A DNA stretch of 64,000 nt. Origin: Curtobacterium sp. 'Ferrero' (GTDB lineage Bacteria > Actinomycetota > Actinomycetes > Actinomycetales > Microbacteriaceae). Of the stretch, positions 16,152-25,009 are shown one piece after another; the first letter of the stretch is position 1; the number at the start of each line of letters is the position of its first letter. The translations under genes were made by a program, and so were the position numbers. The DNA lies in assembly GCF_002412165.1 (NCBI RefSeq), contig NZ_NXIA01000002.1, forward strand, positions 124,001 to 188,000, given 5' to 3'. The notes under the pieces are model-generated. The model did not search any database. It saw only the letters and a list, made by a program, of their open reading frames with translations, and was not told the DNA's origin.

Positions 16152-16523
16152 CCCGAGCGTCTCGACGAACTCCTCGGCCATCCCCGCGCGCTCGACGAGC
16201 TTCGCGTGCCGCTCCCGCGCGTCCTGCAGGTACTCGTCCAGCCGTGCCGCGAGCGCGGGCTCGTCGTCGGTGTCACCGTCCGTGCCGCGGTTCCGCAGGG
16301 CGTCGACGACCCGGAGCAACTCGGCCATCTCGTCGAGCGTGAAGCCGAGCGGCTTCATCCGGCGCACCACGAGCAGCCGCTCCAGGTCCTGCTCCGTGTA
16401 GACCCGGAAGCCACCCGACGTCCGACCGCTCGGCACGAGCAGGCCGACCTCGTCGTAGTGCCGGATCGTGCGCAGCGACATCCCCGCGCGTTCCGCGAGC
16501 TCGCCGATGTGCATCGTGTTCAT
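16128..16523 (-). CDS. MerR family transcriptional regulator
   Basis: 131 residues. MHIGELAERAGMSLRTIRHY is the MerR HTH, followed by DEVGLLVPSGRTSGGFRVYT and the dimer helix (RRMKPLGFTLDEMAELLRVV). No metal-binding Cys are visible, so a small-molecule or other sensor is more likely. Start at 16523 or 16514 (both ATG). Divergent from a SulP transporter, with a dyad of the MerR-operator kind between them. It probably controls both. Confidence 0.92.
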   Translation of the reverse strand: MNTMHIGELAERAGMSLRTIRHYDEVGLLVPSGRTSGGFRVYTEQDLERLLVVRRMKPLGFTLDEMAELLRVVDALRNRGTDGDTDDEPALAARLDEYLQDARERHAKLVERAGMAEEFVETLGSLRASLP

Positions 16524-16544
16524 GAGGCGCAACCGTAGCAACCC

Positions 16545-16567
16545 GACCCTGACGTGACGGTAGAGTC
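16545..16567. promoter_or_regulatory. Candidate MerR operator dyad
   Basis: GACCCTGACGT-G-ACGGTAGAGTC: 11-bp arms match at 8 of 11 positions around one central base. It lies in the 51-bp gap between the MerR and SulP starts. MerR proteins bind such dyads within an over-long promoter spacer. Confidence 0.55.
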
Positions 16568-16574
16568 ACCGCCG

Positions 16575-18065
16575 ATGTCCGTGATCACCCACGCCCCGAC
16601 GCCGCCCAGTGTCATCGCCGCCCTCCGTTCCCCGCGCATGCTCACCCGGGAGGTCCTCGCCGGTGTCGTGACGGCCCTGGCCCTCATCCCGGAGGCGATC
16701 TCGTTCTCGGTCGTGGCCGGGGTCGACCCGGCCGTCGGCCTGTTCTCCAGCGTCGTGATCGCGGTCGTCATCGCGATCGTGGGCGGTCGACCCGCGATGG
16801 TGTCGGCGGCCGCCGGCTCGGTCGCCCTCGTCATCGCACCGCTCGTCCGCGACCACGGCATCGCCTACCTCGTCCCCACCATCGTGCTCGGCGGCGTCAT
16901 CCAGATCGTGCTCGGACTGCTCGGGGTCGCCCGGCTCATGCGGTTCATCCCCCGGAGTGTCAACGTGGCGTTCGTCAACGCGCTGGCCATCCTCATCTTC
17001 ACCGCACAGCTGCCGAACCTGTTCGGCGGCGACGTCCCGCTCGTCGTCTGGCCCCTCACCGCGCTCGGGATCGCCGTGATCATCGGCTTCCCCTTCCTCA
17101 CCAAGGCCGTCCCCGCCCCGCTCGTCGCCGTCGTCGTCATCACCGCGATCACGATCGTGTTCGGCGTGGCGGTCCCCACGGTCGGCGACGAGGGCGCCCT
17201 GCCCACCGCCCTGCCCGGGTTCTCCGGGATCACGACGCCGTTCACGCTCGAGACCCTGCAGATCATCGCGCCCTACGCGTTCGGGGCGGCGATCGTCGGG
17301 CTCATCGAGACGCTCCTGACGGCACAGCTCGTCGACGCGATCACCGAGACGCGGTCGAGCGGGTGGCGGGAGTCGTGGGGGCAGGGCATCGCCAACATCG
17401 CATCCGCGTTCTTCGGCGGGACGGGCGGCTGCGCGATGATCGGGCAGACCGTCATCAACGTGAAGACGGCCGGCGCGAGGACACGGATCTCCACCTTCGT
17501 CGCCGGCGTCTCCGTCCTCGTGCTCACGATCGTGCTGCACGACCTGGTCGCGGAGATCCCGATGGCGGCGTTGACCGCCGTCATGATCATGGTCTGCGTG
17601 GCGACCTTCGACTGGCACAGCATCCGGCCGAACACGCTGCGCCGCATGCCGGTCGGCGAGACGGTCGTGATGGTGCTGACGGTCGTGGTCGTCGTCGCGA
17701 CCGACAACCTCGCGACCGGCGTCCTCGTCGGCGTCGTCGCCGCCGCGCTCGTCTTCGCACGGCGGGCCGCCCACGTGGTGACGGTCGACCGCGAGCTCGT
17801 CGACGAGCACACGGTCCGGTACCGCGTGCGGGGTGCGCTCTTCTTCGCGAGCTCGAACGACCTCGTCACGCGGTTCTCCTACGCCCAGGACCCCGAGCAC
17901 GTGATCGTCGACCTGTCCGGTGCGCACGTGTTCGACGCGAGCACCGTGGCCGCGCTCGACGGGGTCGAGCAGCGCTACGCGCAGCACGGTTCGACGGTCC
18001 GGGTCGAGAACCTCAACACCGGCTCGGTCGCGATCCACGGGCGGCTGTCCGGCCACCTCGGCTGA
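16575..18065 (+). CDS. SulP family anion transporter with STAS domain
   Basis: 496 residues. About 12 membrane helices with the family stretch VTALALIPEAISFSVVAGVD near the start and a cytosolic STAS domain at 415-490 (VIVDLSGAHVFDASTVAALD). SulP proteins move sulfate, bicarbonate or other anions; the substrate cannot be fixed by sequence. Start ATG at 16575, inside the MerR-controlled intergenic region. Its function may follow the ligand sensed by that regulator. Confidence 0.92.
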   Translation: MSVITHAPTPPSVIAALRSPRMLTREVLAGVVTALALIPEAISFSVVAGVDPAVGLFSSVVIAVVIAIVGGRPAMVSAAAGSVALVIAPLVRDHGIAYLVPTIVLGGVIQIVLGLLGVARLMRFIPRSVNVAFVNALAILIFTAQLPNLFGGDVPLVVWPLTALGIAVIIGFPFLTKAVPAPLVAVVVITAITIVFGVAVPTVGDEGALPTALPGFSGITTPFTLETLQIIAPYAFGAAIVGLIETLLTAQLVDAITETRSSGWRESWGQGIANIASAFFGGTGGCAMIGQTVINVKTAGARTRISTFVAGVSVLVLTIVLHDLVAEIPMAALTAVMIMVCVATFDWHSIRPNTLRRMPVGETVVMVLTVVVVVATDNLATGVLVGVVAAALVFARRAAHVVTVDRELVDEHTVRYRVRGALFFASSNDLVTRFSYAQDPEHVIVDLSGAHVFDASTVAALDGVEQRYAQHGSTVRVENLNTGSVAIHGRLSGHLG

Positions 18066-18169
18066 GTGGTCCCCGAGGTCGAGCGTCCGCGCACCGTGCT
18101 GAGCGTCCCCGCAGCAGTGAATCCCCTGGGCGGGGGGTGGGAGCGCCAGGGCGACCTAGACTGGAGGCC

Positions 18170-18826
18170 ATGCCCGCGACCCGAGTCCACCTCGTCCGTC
18201 ACGGCGAGGTGCACAACCCCGACCGTGTCCTCTACGGTCGGCTCCCGGGCTTCGGACTGAGCGATCTCGGCAAGCAGATGGCCTCGGCCTCGGCGGCCGC
18301 CTGGCACGACGCCGGCGTCGACGTCCGGCGCATCGTCGCGTCCCCACTGCAGCGCACGCAGGAGTCCGCGGCGCCCTGGGCGCAGGCCTACGGTCTCGAG
18401 GTCGCCCTCGACGAACGGCTCATCGAACCGACGAACCGCTACGAGGGACAGCCCCCTGGGTTCACCAAGCGGTCGCTCGGCCGTCCGACGGAGTGGCCCT
18501 GGATCGCGAACCCGTTCCGTCCGAGCTGGGGCGAGGCGTACGAATCGATCGCCAACCGCATGCTCGCGGCCGTCGACACGGCCTGGGGGAGCGTCGACGG
18601 CGGTGACGTCGTCCTCGTCAGCCACCAGCTCCCCATCTGGATGGTGCACCGGCGACTCGCCGGCGAACCGCTGTGGCACGACCCGCGGAAGCGGCGCTGC
18701 GACCTCTCCAGCATCACGACCCTCGAGCGTGTGCCCGCCACGCCGAACGGTCGCTTCACCGAGGTCGGGTACGCGGACCCGGCCGAACGGCTGCGGGCGT
18801 CTGCGATCGACGAAGGAGCAGTGTGA
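18170..18826 (+). CDS. Histidine phosphatase family protein
   Basis: 218 residues, phosphoglycerate mutase-like fold. The catalytic motif is VHLVRHGEVHN, with ASPLQRTQESA and VSHQLPIWM carrying the second Arg and His. GGAGG precedes the ATG. It overlaps the ResA-like gene by GTGA, so it is the first gene of the cytochrome c maturation operon, as in other actinobacteria. Substrate unknown. Confidence 0.92.
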   Translation: MPATRVHLVRHGEVHNPDRVLYGRLPGFGLSDLGKQMASASAAAWHDAGVDVRRIVASPLQRTQESAAPWAQAYGLEVALDERLIEPTNRYEGQPPGFTKRSLGRPTEWPWIANPFRPSWGEAYESIANRMLAAVDTAWGSVDGGDVVLVSHQLPIWMVHRRLAGEPLWHDPRKRRCDLSSITTLERVPATPNGRFTEVGYADPAERLRASAIDEGAV

Positions 18827-19443
18827 TCACGAACGGCAAGCGGATCGTCACCGTCGTGGTGACGGCGGTCATCGCGGCGACGGCGCTCGCCGGGTGCTCG
18901 TCGAGCAACGACAAGCTGTCGCAGCAGTACGGCAACGGCACCACGCAGAACTACATCTCCGGCGACGGTGCGGTGACCGAGGTCGCCGCCGACAAGCGGA
19001 CCGACCCGATCTCGTTCGACGTCGAGAGCATGACGGGTGAACGGCTGTCCTCGAAGGCGCTCAAGGGCAAGGTCGTCGTCGTCAACTTCTGGTACGCCAG
19101 CTGCCCGCCGTGCCGCGCCGAGGCGAAGTACCTCGGCAAGGTCGCGGACAACTACTCGACCGACCAGGTCCAGTTCATCGGGGTGAACGTCCGCGACGAG
19201 CAGGGCACGGCCGAGGCGTTCGAGCGCACCTTCGGCACCGACTACCCGACGGTGCTCGACCAGAAGACCGGCACCATGCAGCTCGCGATGTCCGGCCAGG
19301 TCGCCCCGAACGCCGTCCCCGCGACCATCGTCCTCGACAAGGAGGGGCGGGTCGCAGCTCGCGTCCTCGGCGCGATCGACGGTCCCGGCATCCTCAACAC
19401 GCTGATCGGCGACGAGTTGTCGGGCAAGGCCAAGGCCTCCTGA
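18823..19443 (+). CDS. Thioredoxin-like lipoprotein, ResA/TlpA type
   Basis: Keeps apocytochrome c haem-site cysteines reduced outside the membrane. 206 residues. The signal peptide has a lipobox (TALAGC), and the redox site is YASCPPCRAEA (CPPC) in a TlpA-type fold, with the cis-Pro in NAVPATIVLD. The GTG start overlaps the previous stop. It receives electrons from the CcdA protein encoded 3 bp downstream. Confidence 0.93.
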   Translation: MITNGKRIVTVVVTAVIAATALAGCSSSNDKLSQQYGNGTTQNYISGDGAVTEVAADKRTDPISFDVESMTGERLSSKALKGKVVVVNFWYASCPPCRAEAKYLGKVADNYSTDQVQFIGVNVRDEQGTAEAFERTFGTDYPTVLDQKTGTMQLAMSGQVAPNAVPATIVLDKEGRVAARVLGAIDGPGILNTLIGDELSGKAKAS

Positions 19444-19445
19444 CC

Positions 19446-20186
19446 GTGGCCGCCAACCCCTTCGCCGACGCGATCCTCAGCGGCCAGATGGCCGTGGCGC
19501 TGCCCGTGGCAGCGCTCGCCGGGCTCGTGTCGTTCCTGTCCCCGTGCGTCCTCCCGCTCGTCCCGGGCTACCTCGGGTACGTCGGCGGGGTCGCGGAGGG
19601 TGGGCAGCGGCGCGGACGCGTGGTCCTCGGTGTGCTGTTCTTCATCCTCGGGTTCACGGCCGTCTTCGTCGCCTACACGACGGTGTTCGGGGCGCTCGGC
19701 TTCTGGCTCGTCCGGTGGCGGGACGTCATCACGCAGGTGCTGGGCGTCGTGGTCGTCCTGATGGGCCTGGTGTTCGTCGGACGCTTCACCTTCCTGCAGC
19801 GCACGATCAAGCCGAGCTGGACCCCGGCGACGGGGCTCCTCGGCGCACCGCTGCTCGGCATCGTGTTCGGACTCGGGTGGACCCCGTGCCTCGGCCCCAC
19901 CCTCGCTGCCATCAACCTGCTCAGCGTGCAGGCCGGCAGCGCCTGGCAGGGCATGTGGCTCGGCGTCGCCTACTGCCTCGGTCTCGGCATCCCGTTCGTC
20001 CTCGTGGCGCTCGGGGCGGGCTGGGCCACCGGGGCGATCCGCGCCGTGAAGCGCCACATGCGCGTCGTCAACATCATCGGAGGAGCGATCCTGATCGTCA
20101 TCGGTCTGCTCATGGTCACCGGCATCTGGTCGGCCGTCATGTCGAGCCTCGGGGCGGTGATCCAGAGCTTTGTCCCGGCAGTCTGA
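19446..20186 (+). CDS. ccdA: Cytochrome c biogenesis protein CcdA
   Basis: Carries reducing power across the membrane to the ResA-like thioredoxin. 246 residues, six membrane helices, with the two conserved Cys in LSPCVLPLVPGYLGYVGG and GWTPCLGPTLAA. The GTG start follows the previous stop by 2 bp. The 3' end overlaps the ResB start by 17 bp. Confidence 0.95.
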   Translation: MAANPFADAILSGQMAVALPVAALAGLVSFLSPCVLPLVPGYLGYVGGVAEGGQRRGRVVLGVLFFILGFTAVFVAYTTVFGALGFWLVRWRDVITQVLGVVVVLMGLVFVGRFTFLQRTIKPSWTPATGLLGAPLLGIVFGLGWTPCLGPTLAAINLLSVQAGSAWQGMWLGVAYCLGLGIPFVLVALGAGWATGAIRAVKRHMRVVNIIGGAILIVIGLLMVTGIWSAVMSSLGAVIQSFVPAV

Positions 20187-21942
20187 CCAGGAGGCCCAGG
20201 AGGCCCAGGAGGCCCAGGAGGCCCAGCAGTCGCAGGAGACGCAGGAGGGCACAGACCGCGTCTCCGACCCGCAGCGCCCGTCCGACCACGTCGACGCCGC
20301 TCCGGCACGGCGCGAGCCGTCGGACCGCGGCGGTGCCGACGTCGCGCAGCCGAAGCTCGGCCTGGTCGGCTACCTGCGCTTCTTCTGGCGACAGCTCACG
20401 AGCATGCGGACGGCCCTGTTCCTGCTCATGCTGCTCGCCCTCGCCGCCATCCCCGGCTCGCTCGTCCCGCAGCGGACGGCCGACCCGAACGGCGTCGTGC
20501 AGTACAAGGCCGACCACCCGGCGCTCTACCCCGTGCTCGACAAGCTGCAGGTCTTCGACACCTACACCTCGGTGTGGTTCTCGGCGATCTACCTGCTGCT
20601 CTTCATCTCGCTGATCGGCTGCATCGTCCCGCGCACGAAGCACCACTGGCAGGCGCTTCGGACACGACCGCCGAAGACGCCGGTGCGGCTCGGCCGGCTC
20701 GCGGGCTTCCGCACCGTGCCGGTGGACGCGACCAGCGTCACGACCGCGGGCGACGGGGCGGGCGCCACCACGGGCCTCCCGTCCGTCGACGACGCGGTGA
20801 CGCGTGCCATGGCGCTCCTGAAGCGCTCCGGGTACCGCGTCGAGCGGTTCGGCGACTCGGTGAGCGCGGAGCGCGGCTACCTGCGCGAGACCGGCAACCT
20901 CGTGTTCCACGCGGCCCTCGTCGGCGTCCTGATCGCCGTCGGCGTGGGCGGCGGCTTCGGGTTCACCGGCCAGCGCCTGCTCGTCGAGGGACAGACGTTC
21001 TCGAACAGCCTGGTGGCGTACGACTCGTTCAACCCGGGCCGGTGGTTCCAGCAGGGCGACCTGCAGGGCTACAACCTGACGCTCGACAAGTTCGTGACGA
21101 AGTACGAGGAGAAGAACCTCAACGCGCTCGGCCAGGCGCTCGACTACGACGCGACCGTCACGACCACGACGAAGAACGGCGTGACCAAGACGCAGCGGCT
21201 CGGCGTGAACGACCCGGTCTCGATCGGCGGCACGAACGTGTACCTGCTCGGAAACGGCTACGCCATGCAGGTGACGATCCGCGACGGCAAGGGCAACGTG
21301 GCGTTCAAGGACGTCGTGCCGTTCCTGCCGCAGGACGCGAACTACACGTCCGTCGGCGTGATCAAGGTGCCGGACGCCGTGCCGGACCAGCTCGGCATCC
21401 AGGGCTTCTTCTACCCGACCGCCCAGCAGATGTCGACGGGAGCGTTCGCGAGCGCCTACCCCGACACCGAGAACCCGCTGCTGAGCCTGCAGGTCTACAC
21501 GGGCGACCTCGGGCTCGACGACGGCGTGCCGCAGAGCGTCTACACGCTCGACACGAGCGGGCTCAAGGAGATCGCCGGGCGTCAGGCGAAGGCGGCCGCC
21601 ATCGAGCTCAAGCCCGGCCAGACCAAGCAACTGCCGGACGGCGCCGGGTCGATCACGTTCGACGGGGTGAAGCGCTACGTCTCGCTCGACGTGCACCACG
21701 ACCCCGCGCAGCTCTGGGTCGGCGGGTTCGCGCTCCTGTCGACGCTGGGCCTGCTCACCTCGCTGTTCGTGCCGCGTCGCCGGGTGTGGGTGAAGGCCGT
21801 GCCGCGCAGGGGCGCCGAGCACGGCGAGTACGACCTCGAGTACGCGGGTCTCGCCCGCGGTGAGGACCCCAACCTGGAACGGGCCGTCGCGGACATCGCG
21901 AAGCGGCACGTGTCGGACCTCGGAGTTAGGATGCCGGAGTGA
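20170..21942 (+). CDS. resB: Cytochrome c biogenesis protein ResB (System II)
   Basis: Half of the System II haem-export and cytochrome c synthetase complex. 590 residues: membrane helices near 78-95, 135-155, 240-258 and 515-535, with a large outside domain between the last two. The start is a TTG at 20170 inside ccdA; no other canonical start lies before the first helix. The first 20 residues carry an EAQ repeat made by a 9-bp tandem repeat (GAGGCCCAG, four times). The cytosolic N-terminus is not conserved, so its length may vary between strains. Confidence 0.92.
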   Translation: MSRQSDQEAQEAQEAQEAQQSQETQEGTDRVSDPQRPSDHVDAAPARREPSDRGGADVAQPKLGLVGYLRFFWRQLTSMRTALFLLMLLALAAIPGSLVPQRTADPNGVVQYKADHPALYPVLDKLQVFDTYTSVWFSAIYLLLFISLIGCIVPRTKHHWQALRTRPPKTPVRLGRLAGFRTVPVDATSVTTAGDGAGATTGLPSVDDAVTRAMALLKRSGYRVERFGDSVSAERGYLRETGNLVFHAALVGVLIAVGVGGGFGFTGQRLLVEGQTFSNSLVAYDSFNPGRWFQQGDLQGYNLTLDKFVTKYEEKNLNALGQALDYDATVTTTTKNGVTKTQRLGVNDPVSIGGTNVYLLGNGYAMQVTIRDGKGNVAFKDVVPFLPQDANYTSVGVIKVPDAVPDQLGIQGFFYPTAQQMSTGAFASAYPDTENPLLSLQVYTGDLGLDDGVPQSVYTLDTSGLKEIAGRQAKAAAIELKPGQTKQLPDGAGSITFDGVKRYVSLDVHHDPAQLWVGGFALLSTLGLLTSLFVPRRRVWVKAVPRRGAEHGEYDLEYAGLARGEDPNLERAVADIAKRHVSDLGVRMPE

Positions 21943-22928
21943 ACATGACCGCGACCCTCGCCAGCTACTCGGTCGTGCTGACCTACTCGGCGATGGCCGT
22001 CTACGTCATCGCGTTCATCTCGTTCGCCCTCGACATGGCCAAGCGGGCGGGCAACGTCGCGGCCGGTGCCACCGCAGCGGCCCCGGCACGTGCCGCGAAG
22101 TCGGTCGCGACCGTGCAGGGCGGGACCGTCGTGCTCGAGAAGGTGGAGCAGGACACCCGCCCCGAGACGGGCAGGTCCGGCACGAAGTTCGAGCGCGTCG
22201 GCATGGCGATGATGATCCTCGGGGTCATCCTGCACATCGGGGCGGTCGTGCTCCGGGGGATCGCGGCCGACCGCGTGCCGTGGGGCAACATGTTCGAGTT
22301 CTCCCTGACCGGCACGGCGCTCATCGTGCTGATCTTCCTCGGGGTGCAGCTCTGGCAGAACCTGCAGTTCCTCGGCGTGTTCATCTCCGGGCTGACGCTG
22401 ATCCTGCTCGGGGTCGCGACGGTCAACTACTACGTCCCCGTGGTCCCGCTCGTCGCGGCGCTGCAGTCGTACTGGCTGGTCATCCACGTCTTCGTCGCGA
22501 TCGCCGGCACCGGCTTCTTCGCGCTCGGCGCCGGTCTGGCCGTGTCCCAGCTCGTGCAGACCTACCGCCAGGGCCGTCCGTCGACGGGCAAGCTCCGCTT
22601 CATGGAGACCCTGCCCGACGCCGACCGGCTCGAGGTCCTCAGCTACCGGGTGATCCTCGTGGGCTTCGTGCTCTGGACCTTCACGCTCATCGCCGGCGCC
22701 ATCTGGGCCGAGCGTGCCTGGGGACGCTACTGGGGGTGGGACACCAAGGAGGTCTGGACCTTCATCATCTGGGTCGTCTACGCCGGGTACATCCACGCGC
22801 GCGCGACCCGCGGATGGCGTGGTGCCCGGTCCTCGTGGCTGGCGCTGATCGGCTTCGGAGCGGTGATGTTCAACTTCTCCGTCGTGAACGTCTTCTTCAA
22901 GGGGCTGCACAGCTACTCCGGGCTGTGA
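21939..22928 (+). CDS. ccsB: Cytochrome c biogenesis protein CcsB/ResC
   Basis: The haem-handling partner of ResB. 329 residues with the WWD-type signature WGRYWGWDTKEVWTF and conserved external His residues. Several membrane helices. The GTG start overlaps the resB stop (GTGA). Last gene of the operon, followed by palindromic terminator copy 4. No c-type cytochrome gene is within this window. Confidence 0.95.
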   Translation: MNMTATLASYSVVLTYSAMAVYVIAFISFALDMAKRAGNVAAGATAAAPARAAKSVATVQGGTVVLEKVEQDTRPETGRSGTKFERVGMAMMILGVILHIGAVVLRGIAADRVPWGNMFEFSLTGTALIVLIFLGVQLWQNLQFLGVFISGLTLILLGVATVNYYVPVVPLVAALQSYWLVIHVFVAIAGTGFFALGAGLAVSQLVQTYRQGRPSTGKLRFMETLPDADRLEVLSYRVILVGFVLWTFTLIAGAIWAERAWGRYWGWDTKEVWTFIIWVVYAGYIHARATRGWRGARSSWLALIGFGAVMFNFSVVNVFFKGLHSYSGL

Positions 22929-22979
22929 GCCCGCAGACGTGGCGGCGCGCGGTCTGACGACGCGCGACCCGACGGTCGT

Positions 22980-23023
22980 CGGACGGGAGGCGCGGTGCCG
23001 GTCGGTACCGCGCCTCCCGTCCG
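22980..23023. terminator. Palindromic terminator, family copy 4 (20-bp stem)
   Basis: Arms CGGACGGGAGGCGCGGTGCC and GGTACCGCGCCTCCCGTCCG, one G-T mismatch that would wobble in RNA, 4-nt loop GGTC. It sits after ccsB and before the end of convergent menC. Confidence 0.78.
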
Positions 23024-23131
23024 TCGGCAGGAGGCGGGGAGGCCACGAGGAGATCTGCCCGCGCTGGCGCCGCAAGCGCGCCGCAGGTCCGCCGGAGCGC
23101 GCAGCGCGCCCGCGCCGCGGTGGCGCGCTCG

Positions 23132-24109
23132 TCAGGCCGCGAGGAGCGCGTGCACCCGCCGGAGCCGGTCGCGCCACCACGCGGTCCGTTCCGGCGATGC
23201 CGCACGCCGTTCCAGGAGCCCTCGGTCGACGGTCGCCCGCCGCACCGGAACCCGGCCGTCCACAGGCAGGAGCGGCGACACGCTGACGTCTGCCGCGAAC
23301 ATCGCAGCCGTCCCGAGGCCCGCCGCGTACCCCGGTGCCATCGACCGGGCCGCGAGGAACGCCCCCATCCCGAGCCCGACGGAGGTGTCGAGCGCACTGG
23401 ACACCACGCAGGGGAGCCCGGCCTCCCGCACGATCGCGGCTGCCGCCGTGACGCCGCCGAGGGGCTGCGCCTTCACGACGAGGACGTCCGCGGCTCCCGC
23501 CCGGGCTACCGCCAGCGGGTCGTCGGCCTTCCGGACGCTCTCGTCCGCCGCGATCGCGACGCCGAGTCCCGCGGTCCGGCGTCGGACCTCGGCGAGACCG
23601 GCGACGGTGGCGACGGGCTGCTCGGCGTACTGCAGGTCGAAGGGGGCGAGCCGCTCGAGCGCGACGACGGCCTGGTCGACGCTCCACAGCCCGTTCGCGT
23701 CCACCCGCACGGCCGCGTCCGGTCCCATCACCCGTCGGACCTCGGCGACGCGGGCGACGTCGTCGTCGACCGTCGTGCCGGGTTCGGCCACCTTCACCTT
23801 CGCGGTCGTGCAGCCGGGGTAGCGGGCGAGCAGGTCGGCGACCGCGGCGGGGTCGACCGCGGGCACGGTGGCGTTCACCGGCACGGAGTCGGCAGCGGGC
23901 TCGTGCGCGGTCCAGCCGAAGTCGACGGCGGCACGGAGCCAGGCGGTGGCCTCGGTGTCGTCGTACTCGACGAAGGGCGAGAACTCCGTCCACCCCTCGG
24001 GTCCGCGGAGCAGCAGGGCCTCGCGTTCCGTGATCCCGCGGAACCGCACCCGCATCGGGAGGGTGACGACGTGGGCGTCGGCGAGCAGGGCGTCGAGGTC
24101 GGGGAGCAC
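23132..24109 (-). CDS. menC: o-Succinylbenzoate synthase
   Basis: Menaquinone pathway: dehydrates SHCHC to o-succinylbenzoate. 325 residues, enolase superfamily. The catalytic Lys pair is TAKVKV; the metal ligands are in VRVDANGLW, YAEQPV and AADESVR, and the second Lys is in LVVKAQPLGG. The GTG at 24109 has a strong GGGAGGA site 8 nt upstream, so it is preferred over the GTG at 24133. The barrel C-terminal motif SSALDTSVG is present. Alone on this strand, opposite menB. Confidence 0.94.
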   Translation of the reverse strand: MLPDLDALLADAHVVTLPMRVRFRGITEREALLLRGPEGWTEFSPFVEYDDTEATAWLRAAVDFGWTAHEPAADSVPVNATVPAVDPAAVADLLARYPGCTTAKVKVAEPGTTVDDDVARVAEVRRVMGPDAAVRVDANGLWSVDQAVVALERLAPFDLQYAEQPVATVAGLAEVRRRTAGLGVAIAADESVRKADDPLAVARAGAADVLVVKAQPLGGVTAAAAIVREAGLPCVVSSALDTSVGLGMGAFLAARSMAPGYAAGLGTAAMFAADVSVSPLLPVDGRVPVRRATVDRGLLERRAASPERTAWWRDRLRRVHALLAA

Positions 24110-24288
24110 GAGCCCATCCTCCCAGCGGAGCACCGGGGAGGTGCTCGGCGGCCGTCCGGGCGTGCCCAGCGAGCCCCCCGGTTGTTCGGAGGGGACCGCC
24201 AGCGCAGGGCACTAGCATCGACCGGTCGGCTCCGGCCGGCGCCCGTCCCGACGGGCATCGTCGACCGGATGGCGAGGAGGGAGGCCCG

Positions 24289-24882
24289 GTGGCGCCAGAC
24301 GAACAACGGGCCGCCCAGCAGCGGGCGACCCAGCAACGGGCAACGCAGCAGAAGGCGACCCAGCAGCGGGCAACCCAGCAGAAGGCGACCCAGCAACGGG
24401 CAACCCAGCAGCGGTCCGCACAGCAGCGGGCAGCGCAGCAGCGTGCCGCGCAGCCCCGCACCGCAGCGGCCCGGAGCGCCGCACGACCCGCTCCTGCCCA
24501 GACGGACGAGTTCGCGCGCCTCGTGCAACGCAACACCGTCGACGTCCGCGACCACCAGGCCCGCACACCGCGTCGACGGAACCCGCTGATCGGCAAGATC
24601 GCGCTCGGGATGGCGGTCGTCTGCGCCGCGGTCGACGCCAGCGCGTTCGCGGTCTTCGTCGGCGGCGACACCACCTTCGCGTTCGGCATCTGCTTCGTCG
24701 TGGTGTTCCTCACGCTCGTCGCCGCCGTGCTCGGGTTCATCGCCGCGGTCGGGTCGTTCGGCCGGTGGTACGGCGCGATCGGGGTCGTGGTGGCGTTCCT
24801 CGCCAACCCGGTGATCCTCATCGTCCTCGTCGTGATCGTCGCCCCGGAGCTCCTCACCGACATGGGCGGCTCGACCCCCTAG
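24289..24882 (+). CDS. Membrane protein with Gln-rich tandem repeats, unknown
   Basis: 197 residues. The first 55 are tandem repeats of QQRATQQKATQQ type, made by near-identical 15- to 18-bp DNA repeats. Three membrane helices follow (ALGMAVVCAAVDASAFAVFV, FGICFVVVFLTLVAAVLGFI, IGVVVAFLANPVILIVLVVI). GTG start at 24289 with AGGAGG nearby. The repeat tract may vary in length between strains. The membrane part resembles small actinobacterial proteins of unknown function. Confidence 0.82.
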   Translation: MAPDEQRAAQQRATQQRATQQKATQQRATQQKATQQRATQQRSAQQRAAQQRAAQPRTAAARSAARPAPAQTDEFARLVQRNTVDVRDHQARTPRRRNPLIGKIALGMAVVCAAVDASAFAVFVGGDTTFAFGICFVVVFLTLVAAVLGFIAAVGSFGRWYGAIGVVVAFLANPVILIVLVVIVAPELLTDMGGSTP

Positions 24883-24964
24883 CCGCGACTGCCGAGCCGC
24901 GACTGCCCGACCTCGACTGCCCGACCTCGGCTACCTCGACTGCCCGACCTCGGCTACCCGACCG
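24881..24964. repeat. Degenerate tandem repeat, about 14-bp unit
   Basis: Units of the form CGACCTCGACTGCC / CGACCTCGGCTACC, about six copies with slips. It starts at the stop codon of the preceding gene and fills most of the gap before menB. Confidence 0.75.
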
Positions 24965-25009
24965 GCGCCCGGCGATCGGTCGCCCACCGGACGGCAGTAC
25001 GTTGGGTCC

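Noticed and set aside
23120-24589. 489-residue plus-strand frame opposite menC
   Set aside because: Antisense to menC and out of frame with the Gln-rich protein; menC has complete active-site motifs on the other strand.
21675-24863. 1062-residue minus-strand open frame
   Set aside because: Spans resB, ccsB and menC in the wrong frame. Long because GC-rich codons lack stops. No domain pattern; composition is Arg/Pro/Gly as in shadow frames.
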